From NCBI RefSeq assembly GCF_037975245.1, contig NC_092580.1, positions 30,310,001-30,374,000 of the forward strand: DNA of 64,000 bases, given 5' to 3'. A program made the position numbers and the translations under genes. Below are positions 21,091-33,404 of this stretch, piece by piece (positions within the stretch are counted from its first letter, which is position 1; every line of letters starts with the position of its first letter). The notes under the pieces are model-generated. The model ran no database searches. It saw only the letters and a list, made by a program, of their open reading frames with translations, and was not told where the DNA came from. Source of the DNA: Apostichopus japonicus (taxonomy: Eukaryota; Echinodermata; Holothuroidea; Aspidochirotida; Stichopodidae).

Positions 21091-22272
21091 TGCCAGTGGC
21101 GGAGCTGGTGACGCTGTGGAGCCTGGGACAAAGGTGGGACGTGCTCCTCGGGCCAGTTTCCTGAAAACTTTCAAATTCCTCTTTCAATAATGTAGAGCTT
21201 TGTTTTGGTAAAGAAGGGTAGCCTTTGTATGAAATTATTTAAAAGCGCCAATCGGTTGAGAAATTACAACAACAAAAAAGAGCTGGAATTAAAAAATTGC
21301 CATCTTGTTGAAAAACGTTCGAATAAATCAATTTATGGTGCAGATGCACAAATAATTATTTTTTTTCTTGACGTTTTCAGGTGACATTGTGGATTGCCGC
21401 CTCAAAGTCACAATGTCCCACTCAAAACCTCCCCAAGCTGTGATGTTTCTTCCAACTCCCCCTCCCCCAACACCATGCACAATAGTTAACCCTCTTTCAC
21501 CGTCACTGTCAATTTCCACTGGTATCATAAACATGTACACTGCTAAAACCGCAAACATATTGTTTTTAGTAGCTCGAAGAACGAAATTAATTAACAGCTA
21601 TACATATTAAACACGCCACTCTGAAATTGTTTCCACCTACTTTGTGAAGACACACAATGAACACTTCTATGGTACTTAAACTTTACCGTACTATGGTAAT
21701 AGTTCCACGTTAATGGTAACCATAATTTTCTCATACTCTCTCTTCGTCAGGCTTACATTCATGATGTCGAAACGGTTCAGCAACCTAAAAATATATTTAT
21801 ATAAATACAGAAAGAGGGGTAGACTAAATAACACCTGAAATAGATCTCCACTACTTCAATTGGTCAATATAGTTTACAACTGAAAGAGCACATTATCTTC
21901 TGTCAAAGCTATGCCACTCAAACACCGTACACAAGCAGTGTGTTAGACATTTCGTAATCACGTTCCTGGTTGGTGTGTTGTTATTGATCGCTAACTTCAA
22001 TTGAAGTCCCATTGAAATAAAATAAAGTTATTTTACTTCAGTGATCAGGGCACATGGCAAATGGTTGGGCACAGGCTGAAGAGGATCTGTTACACATCTG
22101 TTCACCTTTCATTTCCAAGTTTGGCCTCAAAGGTAGTTCCACGACATGCATGAGAGATTTTATGGACGAGAACCGTATTAATCTCGCCAGATTGACACAA
22201 TTTGGTGGACCATAGGTCTCTTACTTAAAAATCGAATGTGTATCAGAGTTTGAGCAATAAAAGAGGATAATA
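21091..22272. other. Upstream flank of MRPS25; no other gene recognised
   Basis: A further CAGTGGCGGAGC end lies at 21093, suggesting more hAT fragments. The remaining sequence has no domain. The MRPS25 promoter and 5'UTR should lie just before 22273; no clear TATA box is seen, as expected for a housekeeping gene. Confidence 0.5.
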
Positions 22273-25200
22273 ATGCCTATGAAAGGAAAGTTTCCGTTGA
22301 GAAGGACGTTGCGGTATCTTGAAAGGGGAAATGTCCGGTCACACTAATTAGCGTCAACTCACGACAACTCACGACAACTCAAGACAACTCAAGACAACAG
22401 GTTTAAAATAACATCAAATACAATTGATGTTATCAGAGTATATCTGGAAACACGTTTAAAAGTGACTGGAACCAGCGTGCATACAGATCTTTCAAGGGAA
22501 AAAATGTTTTTGTCGTAAAAATCGCCAACTTTTTCCTAACGTTGAATTAGACGACGTGATGCTATTGCGATTGCGCAATGCCATTGGACCGAACCATTAT
22601 AATATGAGTGGGTTTGTGCTAGGTTTGGAAAGTACCTTGTGTACAGTGTCGGTAAGGTGGGTTGTCGTAGTAATAAAGCACCAAAGTATGGTGAATGAAC
22701 TCCAAATCAAATTATTTAATGTTTTAAAATAATGAATACTTCTTATTATTTTTCCATTTTAATTTACATATGTTATTATTAATTTTACAGAGTCTTGCTT
22801 ACTATCATCTTGCCCGGTTTTATTATTCTCTCCGTCAAATCATTGAATGTTTTTAAAATAATGAATACTTATTGTTTTTCCATTGTAATTTACATATGTT
22901 ATTGAAAAATTACACTTACCTGTAGTGTAATGGTTCGGTCCAATGTCATTGCGCAAGCGCAATGGCATCACGTCGTCCAATTCAACGTTAGAAAAAAGTT
23001 GGCGATTTTTACGACAAAAACATTTTTTCCCGTGAAAGATCTGTATGCACGCTGGTTCCAGTCACTTTTAAACGTGTTTCCAGATATACTCTGATAACAT
23101 CAATTGTATTTGATGGTATTTGATGGTATTTTAAACCTGTTGTCTTGAGTTGTCTTGAGTTGTCGTGAGTTGTCGTGAGTTGACGCTAATTAGTGTGACC
23201 CGAAATGTCTACCTAAGAGACACAGTGAAAATTGTAACCATTAACTACAATACGTTAGGAGAAACTCACAAGGGTGCCAGGTATTGATATGTTGTAAAGA
23301 ATTACATACAAACGTGTCACTTGGGTGTGTTTAGGCTAGATCCAAAGGAAAGATTGTTAGCTTTGCCATATAGATCTAGTCTATGCAATCATTGTAATCC
23401 AAATGAATAAGTACTCTAACTTTATGGCCTAGCCTAGGCCTAAGTAAGATAGACACTGGGCCGCTTAGCCTAGGCCTACTTTGTGAGCTAGGTCAACCAA
23501 GTTTGTGAATGATTGCAACTTAATCCATCTAAGAAGAAATGTAGTGGTTGGCCAAATATTTGGTCAGTTTTCTTATGTAGGGCCTACAGCTTAACAGTTT
23601 TATTTGTAAAACACAAACTTGTGGTATGAGTAGGATGGTGACTTCGAAGTTCGGCCACTTAAGACTTAAAACACCCCAAAACTAAATCTTCTGGTCTAAA
23701 TCACCAGAAAATATACTTCATATGGTGGGAGAATTGTGTTTTAGTACAATACACGGCCAAACTTTCTTTCCTGCAAACTGTTTTCACGTTGTTTTCCAAG
23801 AAAATTCTTCGTGATTGTGGAACTGGTATTTCTTGCTAGAGTATTGCGAAGTTCGGACACGCAACCTACAGTGTGGCGCTGGTACAAATTGGTGGCGCTG
23901 TTGCTCTTTCAGTAATTATAACAGACTTCATAGATCTTCGTCATTTTATTGACAAATATGTAAGTAATTTCTTGCACACGGGTCATTTTGGAGAGAAAAT
24001 AACTGTAGCTTCTTACTTTTTGGTGAAATTTGGCTCTTCCTGTAGGTTTTCATGGTGAAAATTGTGTATTTCTTAGGGTGCCCGAACTTCGCAGTATGGC
24101 GAACTTCGCAATACTGACTATACTGTACAACAGCATTCAGAGTAGGCCCTACAAGTAGAATTCCCCTTGGTGTGACCGTATGTGTACTGAATTGTTTTGC
24201 CCTAAATCTTACAGTGCTCTCCAAATCTCCCGAGTAGCTGTACACACAATGAGGCTGTGTAAAAGCACAGGTATCTTTTCTAGAAAATTCAAGAGTACAA
24301 GTACATACAAGGTAGGATATTATTTACAGTAGGCTGCCTGTATTCAGCCAATTTTCTGTTCAATAATGATCCCGGTCATGTAGGTTAAATATGACTGGTG
24401 TAACACGTTTTAACTGACTGTTGCATAAACTCACATATATACGTATGCGTGTATTATTTTTATAAAATTATACTAATATACCTGTACCTCCTACCGAATT
24501 AAGATTATTTATCTTTATACAAACATGCTTTTCTCTTTCAAAAACTTGATATTCCAACATTGTCAAGGGTATCTTTCTTATTTTGTGACAAGAATGTCTA
24601 TATTTTTTCCCAATTCAAAGAGATTTTAACAAATATAGCAATATACTGTGCACAATTACAAGACTGTGAAATTGAAATTGCTAAGTTGCAGTCTTACACA
24701 ATACACTGTAGTTAAGGCTACGTTGAACAGTACTTAATTAGGCTTGACATACATACATGATGATCCCAATGTATTCCTAACGTTGTAGTAAACTTGTATA
24801 AACAGCCCATTTGATGCTGGAAGATATATCTTGATAATTTTGCCAAATTTACAAATAATTTACACAACACTGGGAGCATCTATTCATGATTTGGGGATGC
24901 ACATAAAGTGTCTGTCACAGTGTTTTAAGGTATGTGACAACGTACATGTATGTGTTAATGAGCAAATTCAACTTTAAATATTAGGCCATTGAAGCGCAAA
25001 CTAACATACAGTAGAAATGAATAATGGATACATTTCGATCACTCCACAAACAGCTTTCAATTAAAGGCATTGAAGACTCTGAAAAGTTAACTTTCCGTTG
25101 CGTGCAAGTGAAGATTTCTGCTTGTCGCTACAAAATGCAGACAGTAATGAAACGTGATACCTTGTTATCTTTAGCTGGACCTGAGATAATCCATCGCTGT

Positions 25201-28200
25201 ATCGTTTGTACACTGTGCTGTGGGTATTGACCGCAGCTGTATGTACTGACTGTACACTAGTGTCTAACTACCGACGGTAGCAAGCTGTGTGTGTATTTTC
25301 TGGGATCGATGGTGGTGTCTAACACTTCGGTTACACCTCATTTGAAACTAGGTTAGATTATCAGCAATAAGCATGAGACATTTCTTTTCTTTGTGTGCGA
25401 GTCTTCACACCCTTTAAGTATAAAGATCGAAGAAAGAATTTGGAAATTCCCTTTCCTGCCACATTCTGCCTCAGATTAAGGGCTTTTATACCTGGCTATG
25501 TAGAAATGCAAAGGTACCGTGAAAAATCACGGTTTGGATCTCATACGTAGATCTAGCTAAGCTGACGGAGTACAGCAGTCTGAAGCATATGTCCCTAGGT
25601 TTTAGTCCAGCCTGATCCTATGATTCTTGAGTCTTTCAAAAAATTTGTGTATAATATTCATACTAATGCTGAATAGTATTTCTGAGATTAGGTAATGTTA
25701 ATTAAGGTAATTGATTTTTCTTTCTTTTTTTGTCTCCTCTACAGGGATTTTGTCTTTTACAATTTACCACAGTTGCAGTACAAGAACCATAATGTTCAGA
25801 TGCAAACATTCAAGAACCTCACACCATCACCTTTTATTCGCTGTTTCTTAAGTAAGAACGAAACATTCAAATTCTTTCCTCTTTCGTAACTTTAATTTGT
25901 TCTGTAAATATCTATATATATGTTGTTGTCTAGCTATATGTAGTAGTAGATCTCACTTTTGGATGGAACCAAAATTGTGGTGAATGGAGAAATAGTGTTG
26001 CAGGTTCCCTTAATTTGCAAACAAAATGAAACATATAATGTTAATCCATTTTCCACTTTAATGTTAAAAACTATGAAACATTGATCATCACAAGCTAAAA
26101 TAGTTGATGTATAAAATAAATTCTTATAACTCTAATTCAAAGTATGATACTCTGATAACAATCCAGTCTTCATTTTTGGACTTTCTTTGGTAACTTGCCT
26201 GAGAGCAGAATACCTATGAAGGCTAAGGTAGATCTACTTTTACTGTATGCATTCCGAATAGTGTGTGTGTTTTTGTATGTCCAAGCTTGTAAACACTTTC
26301 TCTGAATCTCAGTACAGATGAAAAGTTTAGTAAAATATAATATTTCATAAAATGCAGCTAGGACATGTAACTGTACATGCCATACCTAAAAGGGATGGGT
26401 TAATATTCATTTATTTTGTAGTAAACAGTGGTTAAATGTGTAATAATGGTCGGTAATTGTAATATAGTCTATTCTAACCCCTAACCGTTTGAACTCAATC
26501 CCATGCCCTCTCATAATGTAGAGAGTAGAACAATTCAACTTGTGTTTTAGTTCATGTTGTTACATTTAATTACCACCGGTCTAAATGTTATCACTTAGAC
26601 ACATCATTATGCTTCCTATCTGTTATCAAATGATTTATTTTTCATAACAGATGCTTTGCTATCAAACACAAGCTGTTTTCTATCAAGAGACTTCAAAAGT
26701 CAAAATAGGAAAAGTTTGTTGTGATCTGCTATAAACACTTATTGATCAAGTAACATTTAAGTAATGATTTTAGAATGCATTATGGCATTAAACTAACTTG
26801 TAACTAAGATCAATACATAGAGAGATTATAAAATCATAGTCTTCAATCTGCAGACAAGAGTATTGTGTTTGATAAGATTTTCACTGTCAAGGTTCATTTG
26901 TTTTAAATGTGTGAATCCTGTCCATCTTTTGCTTGACAAGTTGACAGTATCATGGGTATTGCCCAGGTTACAGAAAGTGCCCAAAAATGTTCAAGAAACC
27001 GCAATGTTGGTTTCCACTGCTTTCAATATGTGCTGAGATGTTGCCTCAATATGTGCCTCAAAGAACAGTTTCATCACCTCTAAGTAATACAACACCAAAA
27101 ATATAAAAGGCAATGCTTGAGAAGTTGAGTACAGCACCTTAATGTGAGAACTAGAATTGAGAACTGGTGCTAAATGAACATAACTGGTGCTAGATTAATA
27201 AAATTGGTGATAGATGAATATAACTGGTGCTACAGTAGATGAATATAACTAGTGGGAGATGAATATAATTGGTGATAGATGAATATAACTGGTGGTAGAT
27301 GAATATAACTGGTGATAGATGAATATAGCTGGTGCTAGATGAATATAAATGGTGATAGATGAACATAACTGGTGCTAGATGAATATAACTGGTGCTAGAT
27401 GAATATAACTGGTGCTAGATTAATATAACTGGTGCTAGATGAATATAACTGGTGCTAGATGAATATAACTGGTGCTAAATGAATATAACTGGTGCTAGAT
27501 GAATATAACTGGTGATAGATGAATATAACTGGTGATAGATGAATATCACTGGTGATAGATGAATATAACTGGTGATAGATGAATATAACTGGTGATAGAT
27601 GAATATAACTGGTGCTAGATAAACATAACTGGTGCTAGATGAATACAACTGGTGATAGATGAATATAACTGGTGATAGATGAATATAACTGGTGGTAGAT
27701 TAATATTACTGGTGATAGATGAACATAACTGGTGATAGAGAATATAACTGGTGCTAATTGAATGTAACTGGCGCTAGATGAATATAACTGGTGATAGATG
27801 AATAAAACTGGTGATAGATGAACATCACTGGTAATAGATGAATATAACTAAAATGAGTTTTACAGGTTAATAGCCCTGTATACACAATAAGTAATCTTTG
27901 TACAGTTTTCCTTCTGGAATAACCACTTGCTCATTTCTGTACAGCAGACACCTAGACCAACTAACCCCATATTCAGTACAAGCTTATTCAAAATCTGTTG
28001 AAATGTTTTGAGAAGCTCTTTTTTCTGTCCAAGATAAACAGTACACATCTGAAGTTTCTGATAATCTGGGAAACTTATTAAATATTTGCACATTATGACG
28101 TGGAGTGTTGCACTCATCAACATTCCTCATTTCAGGCCTGAATAAGTTAACCCCTAAATACAAGCCCACATATATCATTTAAATAATGAGATGTTCCTCC

Positions 28201-29979
28201 TTTTTTTTACATGAATATTTCCAAAAATTGCCTTAGACCACAAAGCTGTGTTCAGTGTCCTTGAAATGAAGGTTGTAAAAACAAAGTAATAACATAACAT
28301 TAAATTAGGCAGTCACTCCCTCTACGTCATCAAATGTGCATAATTAGGGAATGTTTATTCATAAATCAGACTAGAAATTAAGAAAAGATTTGACAAAAGA
28401 ATGGTCAATCTTTGATGGATTTTGATGGGAGATGCAGCTATTTACATGATTTTGAATGTCTATTAGAGGGATTTAGGATAATGCTGTTCATAGGTGTCTG
28501 GAGACCTTAACTGACTATTGCACTCTTTTTTTTTTATTGAGTAACTCATACAGAATGGAACATTTTGCCACAACATATCAGGACTGCATCTTCTGTGGAC
28601 AATTTTAAAACCAAACTGAAAACTCATCTCTTTACCCATTAATTCATTGTCTATATATGTTAGTGCTTTTTTATCCATGGTTATTGCCTTTTGTGTGCTA
28701 TTTTACTTTTTATCATTCGGTCATATGCTTCTTTAGCTGTGTGTTTGACTTGTATTCTTTATGTATTTTTTGACCTTTTTATTTGTAAAGCGCCCTGAGA
28801 CTTCTGTTACGGGCGCTTAATAAGAACTGTTTATTATTATTATTATTATTAACTCTTCAACTTACTGTTGGGTGGAGAATTCATGTTGATTCTTGAACAG
28901 TTTATGATATATATATTTATTTTTTTATATTTCAGATGATGGTGATGAGGTGCTTATAGATATTGACAGTAAATCCAATACATCCATTTTAGAACATGTT
29001 AAGAAACTTTTAGGAAAATCAGAGTGAGTCATATAACTTTTCAAAATCTGTTTTTTACAATATGATTTATGATGTGTCCTTTTTTAGTATTTCTATAGTG
29101 GAACCTTAGCCAGCTCCTTTAAAATTTGAAAATGAAATGTTTTCTGAAGCATCTTGTTTGCATTTGCAAAATAAATGGTCTCAGGCCTCATAAGTATTAG
29201 ATTGTTTAAATGTATCTATTTATATTTAGAAGCTGTCAAAAAGGGGGCGGGGGGTGGGGGGGGGGTAGTCAGCTGCCTCTACCCCCTTCCTATGCATATT
29301 GTACAGCTTTATCAAAGGCATGCACCAAGTTTTCAATATGCCAAGTAAGGAAGTAACCTTTTCCATACAGACCTATGTTACTTCGACCAAATTTGTATCT
29401 TTAACTTTGGACATAAATTGTCATTGTTCCCAAAGAACTGACAGAGCCAGAAACCACCATGAAGACCTGTAACCTATACTTTAGATGTAGCATGCCCGGT
29501 ATGCACATATGGCCACTTAGTGTGAGCTATACACTTAGATGTAGCATTCCCCATATTGCTGGTTAGTGTGTAAAGTAACTGCCTTCAATCCCAATAGTTT
29601 GAGACAAAGTGAAATATATTCTTGTTATCAAATGAACTAACGACACATTGTCAACTAATCAAAGCCCTCCTGGTGTACCAGATATCTAGGCCACTTGTCT
29701 ACAAATTTGATAAATAAACCTTGGTCAAATTTCTTAACTTCTTGCAGAGAGATTCTGTCTGCAGAAAGGAAAGCTAGGGAGAAAAAGACAAATCCAGCTA
29801 ATTTCGGAAGGGAGTTTGCCAGGGAGTGTATTTGCCAGGTTCCAGGACAAGTACCGTGTCCATCTGTCGTGCCTCTACCCGAAGAGCTAAGAGGAAAGAA
29901 TATCGATTACAGAACTCTATTGCTTAAAGCCGCCCGTGGAAGAGACCCTAATGTTCCAGATGAAGAGGAGGATGATTAG
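22273..29979 (+). CDS. MRPS25: Mitochondrial ribosomal protein mS25, exon 1 split by a transposon
   Basis: Nuclear gene for a mitoribosomal small-subunit protein of the L51/S25/CI-B8 thioredoxin-like fold. Coding pieces: 22273-22335 and 23210-23280 (one original exon), 25745-25851, 28936-29023, 29748-29979. Phases agree at every GT-AG junction (2, 1, 2), and without the insertion they total 561 bases, 186 residues; the human protein is about 173. Diagnostic blocks are [69 protein letters not shown], and [20 protein letters not shown] then PLPEELRGK. The tail is acidic (DEEEDD). Exon 1 carries an 866-bp DNA transposon after codon 21, so read straight through it would stop at 22345. This is either a broken allele or a gene that splices the insert out. 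Start chosen by the family N-terminus. Confidence 0.92.
22336..23201. mobile_element. 866-bp foldback DNA transposon inside MRPS25 exon 1
   Basis: Long terminal inverted repeats (about 22336-22599 and 22929-23201, ~265-273 bp) begin CGGTCACACTAATTAGCGTC and pair with the right end at CTAATTAGTGTGACCC. The 8-bp target duplication GAAATGTC lies at 22328-22335 and 23202-23209. Each arm starts with tandem ACAACTCACG/ACAACTCAAG decamers. The ~330-bp centre has an internal near-duplicate (22718-22790 and 22843-22915) and no transposase. The 8-bp duplication fits hAT-like or P-like transposases; the ends do not match the CAG-type hAT elements elsewhere in the window, so the superfamily is open. Confidence 0.93.
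23281..25744 (+). other. MRPS25: MRPS25 intron 1
   Basis: GT-AG intron (GTATTG donor, CTCTACAG acceptor). It holds several AGGCCTA motifs at 23430-23590, a MITE-like element at 23840-24115, and otherwise unremarkable AT-rich sequence. The 68-codon frame at 25024 matches no mS25 region. Confidence 0.8.
23840..24115. mobile_element. 276-bp MITE-like element
   Basis: Perfect 16-bp inverted repeats AGTATTGCGAAGTTCG (23840-23855) and CGAACTTCGCAATACT (24100-24115). A second inner copy of the right end motif lies at 24080-24098. No clear target duplication is seen. Confidence 0.7.
27163..27849 (+). repeat. 20-bp minisatellite, about 34 units
   Basis: Unit ATGAATATAACTGGTGATAG with recurring variants (GGTGCTAG, GGTGGTAG, AACATAAC, ATTAATAT). 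GGTGCT-type units cluster in the middle (about 27360-27500) and GGTGAT-type units around them. The unit is 20 bases, not a multiple of three, and frames contain stops, so it is non-coding. Confidence 0.95.
28545..28858 (+). mobile_element. 3' end of a CR1/L2/Jockey-type LINE
   Basis: A frame reads [20 protein letters not shown] then LKTHLFTH and a stop, the usual C-terminus of such LINE proteins. The 3' UTR ends TGTAAAGCGCCCTGAGAC with a hairpin-forming GGGCGCTTAATAA and a (TTA)n tail at 28834-28850. Severely 5'-truncated. Confidence 0.8.
29024..29747 (+). other. MRPS25: MRPS25 intron 3
   Basis: 724-bp GT-AG intron; donor GTGAGT, acceptor CTTGCAG. A G-rich run lies at 29243-29267. No inserted gene. 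Confidence 0.8.
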
Positions 29980-32900
29980 TAAGGGTGATGAAGCTCTGAC
30001 AAGAGGAAGGAAAAAGAATGGAGAAGTGGCTTTCGGACGTGCGATATACACCTGTTACATGATTCTCATTGAGTGAATGCATGGCATAGTCAACAGTCAG
30101 GTCACGTGATGCTTGTAAACACAAACAGTTATTTTGTTCTGACCATATATGAACAACAAATGAGTAACAACATGGATTTGTTCCTATGGGTTGTAGTTTT
30201 GAGTGGATTGTAATACAGTTTCTACTATGTACATAATATCATGACATCATGGACATAGTTACTGTACTTTCAACTTGATTGTCTGATTGTCTATGCACAA
30301 TACTAGTACTGTATTATCCAGTGGGTCCTTTGATGCAATTAACTAGGGGCCCAGTGTTCAAGGGGGTTTTGTGATCCCTTCCCAGCAAAACATACCAACT
30401 TTCTAATTTTAAACTGTTCCTGCAAATAGCAAATGGGATGGGGGGGGGGGGCAATGGGTTGGTGGGAGTGGAGCACATGGTGTCTTAGTGCTACAGAGGA
30501 GTTCATCTAGCACTGCACATCACTAAGATTCTCAACTTCTACATCAGTCTGTGGATGTGTACATTCAGAGTTGGCAGAGGAGGGTCCAGTTATGGAGGGA
30601 TCAAGAGGGGTGAGGCCCACACTAAACTTTGAAGGGCAGTGGGATATGTGACTTTGATTCGAAGGGGCAAACAACAAGATTGTCATCAGAATGTATCAAC
30701 AGAATTGACCCTCAGTGCATTTTGTACCACAAATTCCCCCATTTGAATATTTTTTTTTCTCAACAAAACAGCCATTTTTAATTTACTATTGTGCTTTGAT
30801 TTTTCATCTAAAACAGCCATTTATTTTGTCACATTGTATTATTAATTTCTCGACAAGAGGACATTACTAAATACACAAGAGCACTTTCTCACGTCAAAAA
30901 TAGCACAATAGTTAGAACAAAAGGGTAACTTCTAATTATGGAAAGGGGGACCTTTTCACAGAAGTGGGTGGCTTGGCCCCTTTTCCGCCATCATTGTGTG
31001 TCGTTGGAATTAAGAAACAATTCACCCAATTGAACAGTAAACAAGGTTCATTACTATTTGTAACACTGTATTAAAGTGTTTGTACACTTAATGCTACTGA
31101 AAGACTGCCCTCATTTTTGTTAGTTTGTTCAGTGTCAAATCAAGTTCTCAAGTAATCATTTTACATTTGGATCATTGCAGCCTCAGGGAACACATAGTTA
31201 TACAGCTCCTTTCTCCATATTGTATCCGCGGAATGACCCTCTAAACTTTGGTTGGAAAATTTCTCTTTGCACCCGCAACTCACAAAATTTCACATTTATG
31301 ACTATATGAGATTATGAACCTGGCTTTACATTCTAGCTCCACCTTTACTTTTGTGTCAGTTTTTTGGGGGACTTTTGGAGGTCAAATCTTTGCCCACATG
31401 AGTGGTCACATGAATCTCACATCACAAACATAATGTCAATAGGAATATATCTACATTCAGACACATAAGTAAAGGCCCATGGCCAGGCTAGAGCACAGGA
31501 GGACTGTGCACCTTCCCCTCCCCACTCATGTGTGTCACCATCATGTCAGTTGCTGGGTGGGCCTACATAAGTATGCAATTTATAGGAAAAGAGCATGATA
31601 CATGCCAAGTTGGAACTAATGGAAATGTTTCTCTTATGTACTCCTTCTTTATGTCAAAGGCTCCCCCTGTGGTCAGTAAAGCTTGTTTTAAATTTTCCAT
31701 CACTAAAAGACATGTCTACTGACACACCCTATTCATTTGGTACTTTACTATTCCATGAGGTGGCTGTATGAAACATTAGAGTGAAATATTAAACCTGATG
31801 AATGGAGATTATATTCTGAAAACCTGACTTATTTGCAGTTAATTTGTATTTTTTATTTTTATTTTGTAAAGGGAAAGTTGCTATTGTAAGAAAGGGGATG
31901 AAATGATAGCATGTAGGAGTTGATTTGTTGGTGTATTTTGATTGAAATTACTTGTTAATATAGTTAACAATTAAGTGTTGTTAGGAAGTGGTCCACAAGT
32001 AGCTTTGCATGAAACTTTGAAGAAAGTCTGTAGAAAAAGAAAAGTAGTTAGGAAATCATTTTTATATTCTCTTGGCAGCTTTGTTTGCTTGTTTGTTCTT
32101 CTTCCTAAAAAAAGAACACTCACAAAATTCTTTGCAAACAAAATGTTGAATGTTTTACTTTTTATATTGTTCCAGACATTCATATTTAAGTGCATCATAC
32201 GAGAAATTTTATGTAATACATATTCATTTCTAAGTTCATTTGAGCTCATATGGAAACCACTTTGTAGTTTAATGACCTACTACACTTACGGTGTAAAAAA
32301 ACAACAACAGGGGTCTGAAAAGTGGGCGCTATTTAAAAATACCTGATCACAGTACCTACTGCCGAGTTTGTTTAGCAGGAACGAAGTACATAGCCTATGT
32401 TCTCTAACTGTAGGGTATTTCAAAACTCACGCCTATTTTGAGACAAAGATGACAAAAAATCATGAGGACCATTGACCCCAAAATCCTTCATTATCGTCCT
32501 GGTGCCCATCAAAGTAATAAATGGAGTTTGACCGTGACAAAAGAATTGTACAACATCTCTGTAGAGATATAAGGCAGATACTATAGTGGATAGTCAATTG
32601 AAGTTACAGGCCAGATGTAATAACTGCTGAAGATATTATCAAGTCAATGCGGTAGAGAATTTAAAAAAAAAGTCCCTTTCACGAAACGGTCCGCTTCATG
32701 AGAGACTCGTGCTTTGTAATTAGGGGTGGGGGGCTTCAGCGTTCCCAATACGTACTATGGCTAATGGTTATACGGACGTGGAACTTAATCATCATCCTCT
32801 GAACATCCAATTGTGGACTCTAAACGAAGTCGAATAAATAAATGGGGGCGTTTAAATATTAAAAAGTCAACCCCTAAAACGAAACAAAAAATAGAAAGAC

Positions 32901-33396
32901 GGAAGAAGCAAGTCAATTGCCCATTCAATGTAAGGAGTAAATAGTGGCTGACCTTGCCAAGCACGTATTTACGAAAGATAATTATACAAACTATAATAAG
33001 CGAATTCCTCGCCTTTGTTAAATACTACGGTTGTACTACTACTCTTGATTGATGTGTTTCACATATATGTTGGGTACATAACCCGACCCATGGATGGTTA
33101 CGGAAATAGTAACTCAAGTTGCGAGGGTCTGTTCTAATCACCGTAATGTTTGGAATTAGATAGTCGATCTCATCACCGTATTGTTTTGAATTGTGGGAGT
33201 GGTTGATCCAATTATATCCCTCCTAAGATGCGATGCGTTGTGTTTGGCAATATATTGTGAAAGTTCATCGTAATGTTACCTGCCGTGCACCATTGCGGTT
33301 TCAACAAAATGTATATGCCTACCGATCGTGTTGATGCCTCAGTGCTTGGACACTTTGCCATCAGGTGTGGTCGCACTCTTGAGGTGAGTAACATGG
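29980..33396. other. 3' flank of MRPS25; no further gene recognised
   Basis: 3'UTR presumably begins here. An ATTAAA near 31070 is one possible polyadenylation signal, but nothing marks it as used. A poly-G run is near 30438. The longest frame (31975-32346, 123 codons) is Lys/Phe/Leu-rich with no domain and is treated as chance. Confidence 0.55.
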
Positions 33397-33404
33397 CTTG
33401 CGAA

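Larger units (their letters stand above)
25852..28935 (+). other. MRPS25: MRPS25 intron 2
   Basis: 3.1-kb GT-AG intron (GTAAGA donor; TTTCAG acceptor). It contains the 20-bp minisatellite (27163-27849) and a LINE tail (28545-28858); nothing else coding is supported. Confidence 0.8.

Noticed and set aside
22400-22800. Independent gene inside the MRPS25 transposon suggested by a GGTAAGG donor and TTTTACAG acceptor
   Set aside because: No long frame or transposase motif surrounds these sites; kept only as a note on possible splicing.
27163-27849. Regular repeat that could be mistaken for a CRISPR array
   Set aside because: Units are contiguous 20-mers without spacers, in an intron of a eukaryotic gene.
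31975-32346. 123-codon frame after MRPS25
   Set aside because: AT-rich, no recognisable domain, a competing antisense frame of similar length, and no splice context. Treated as chance.
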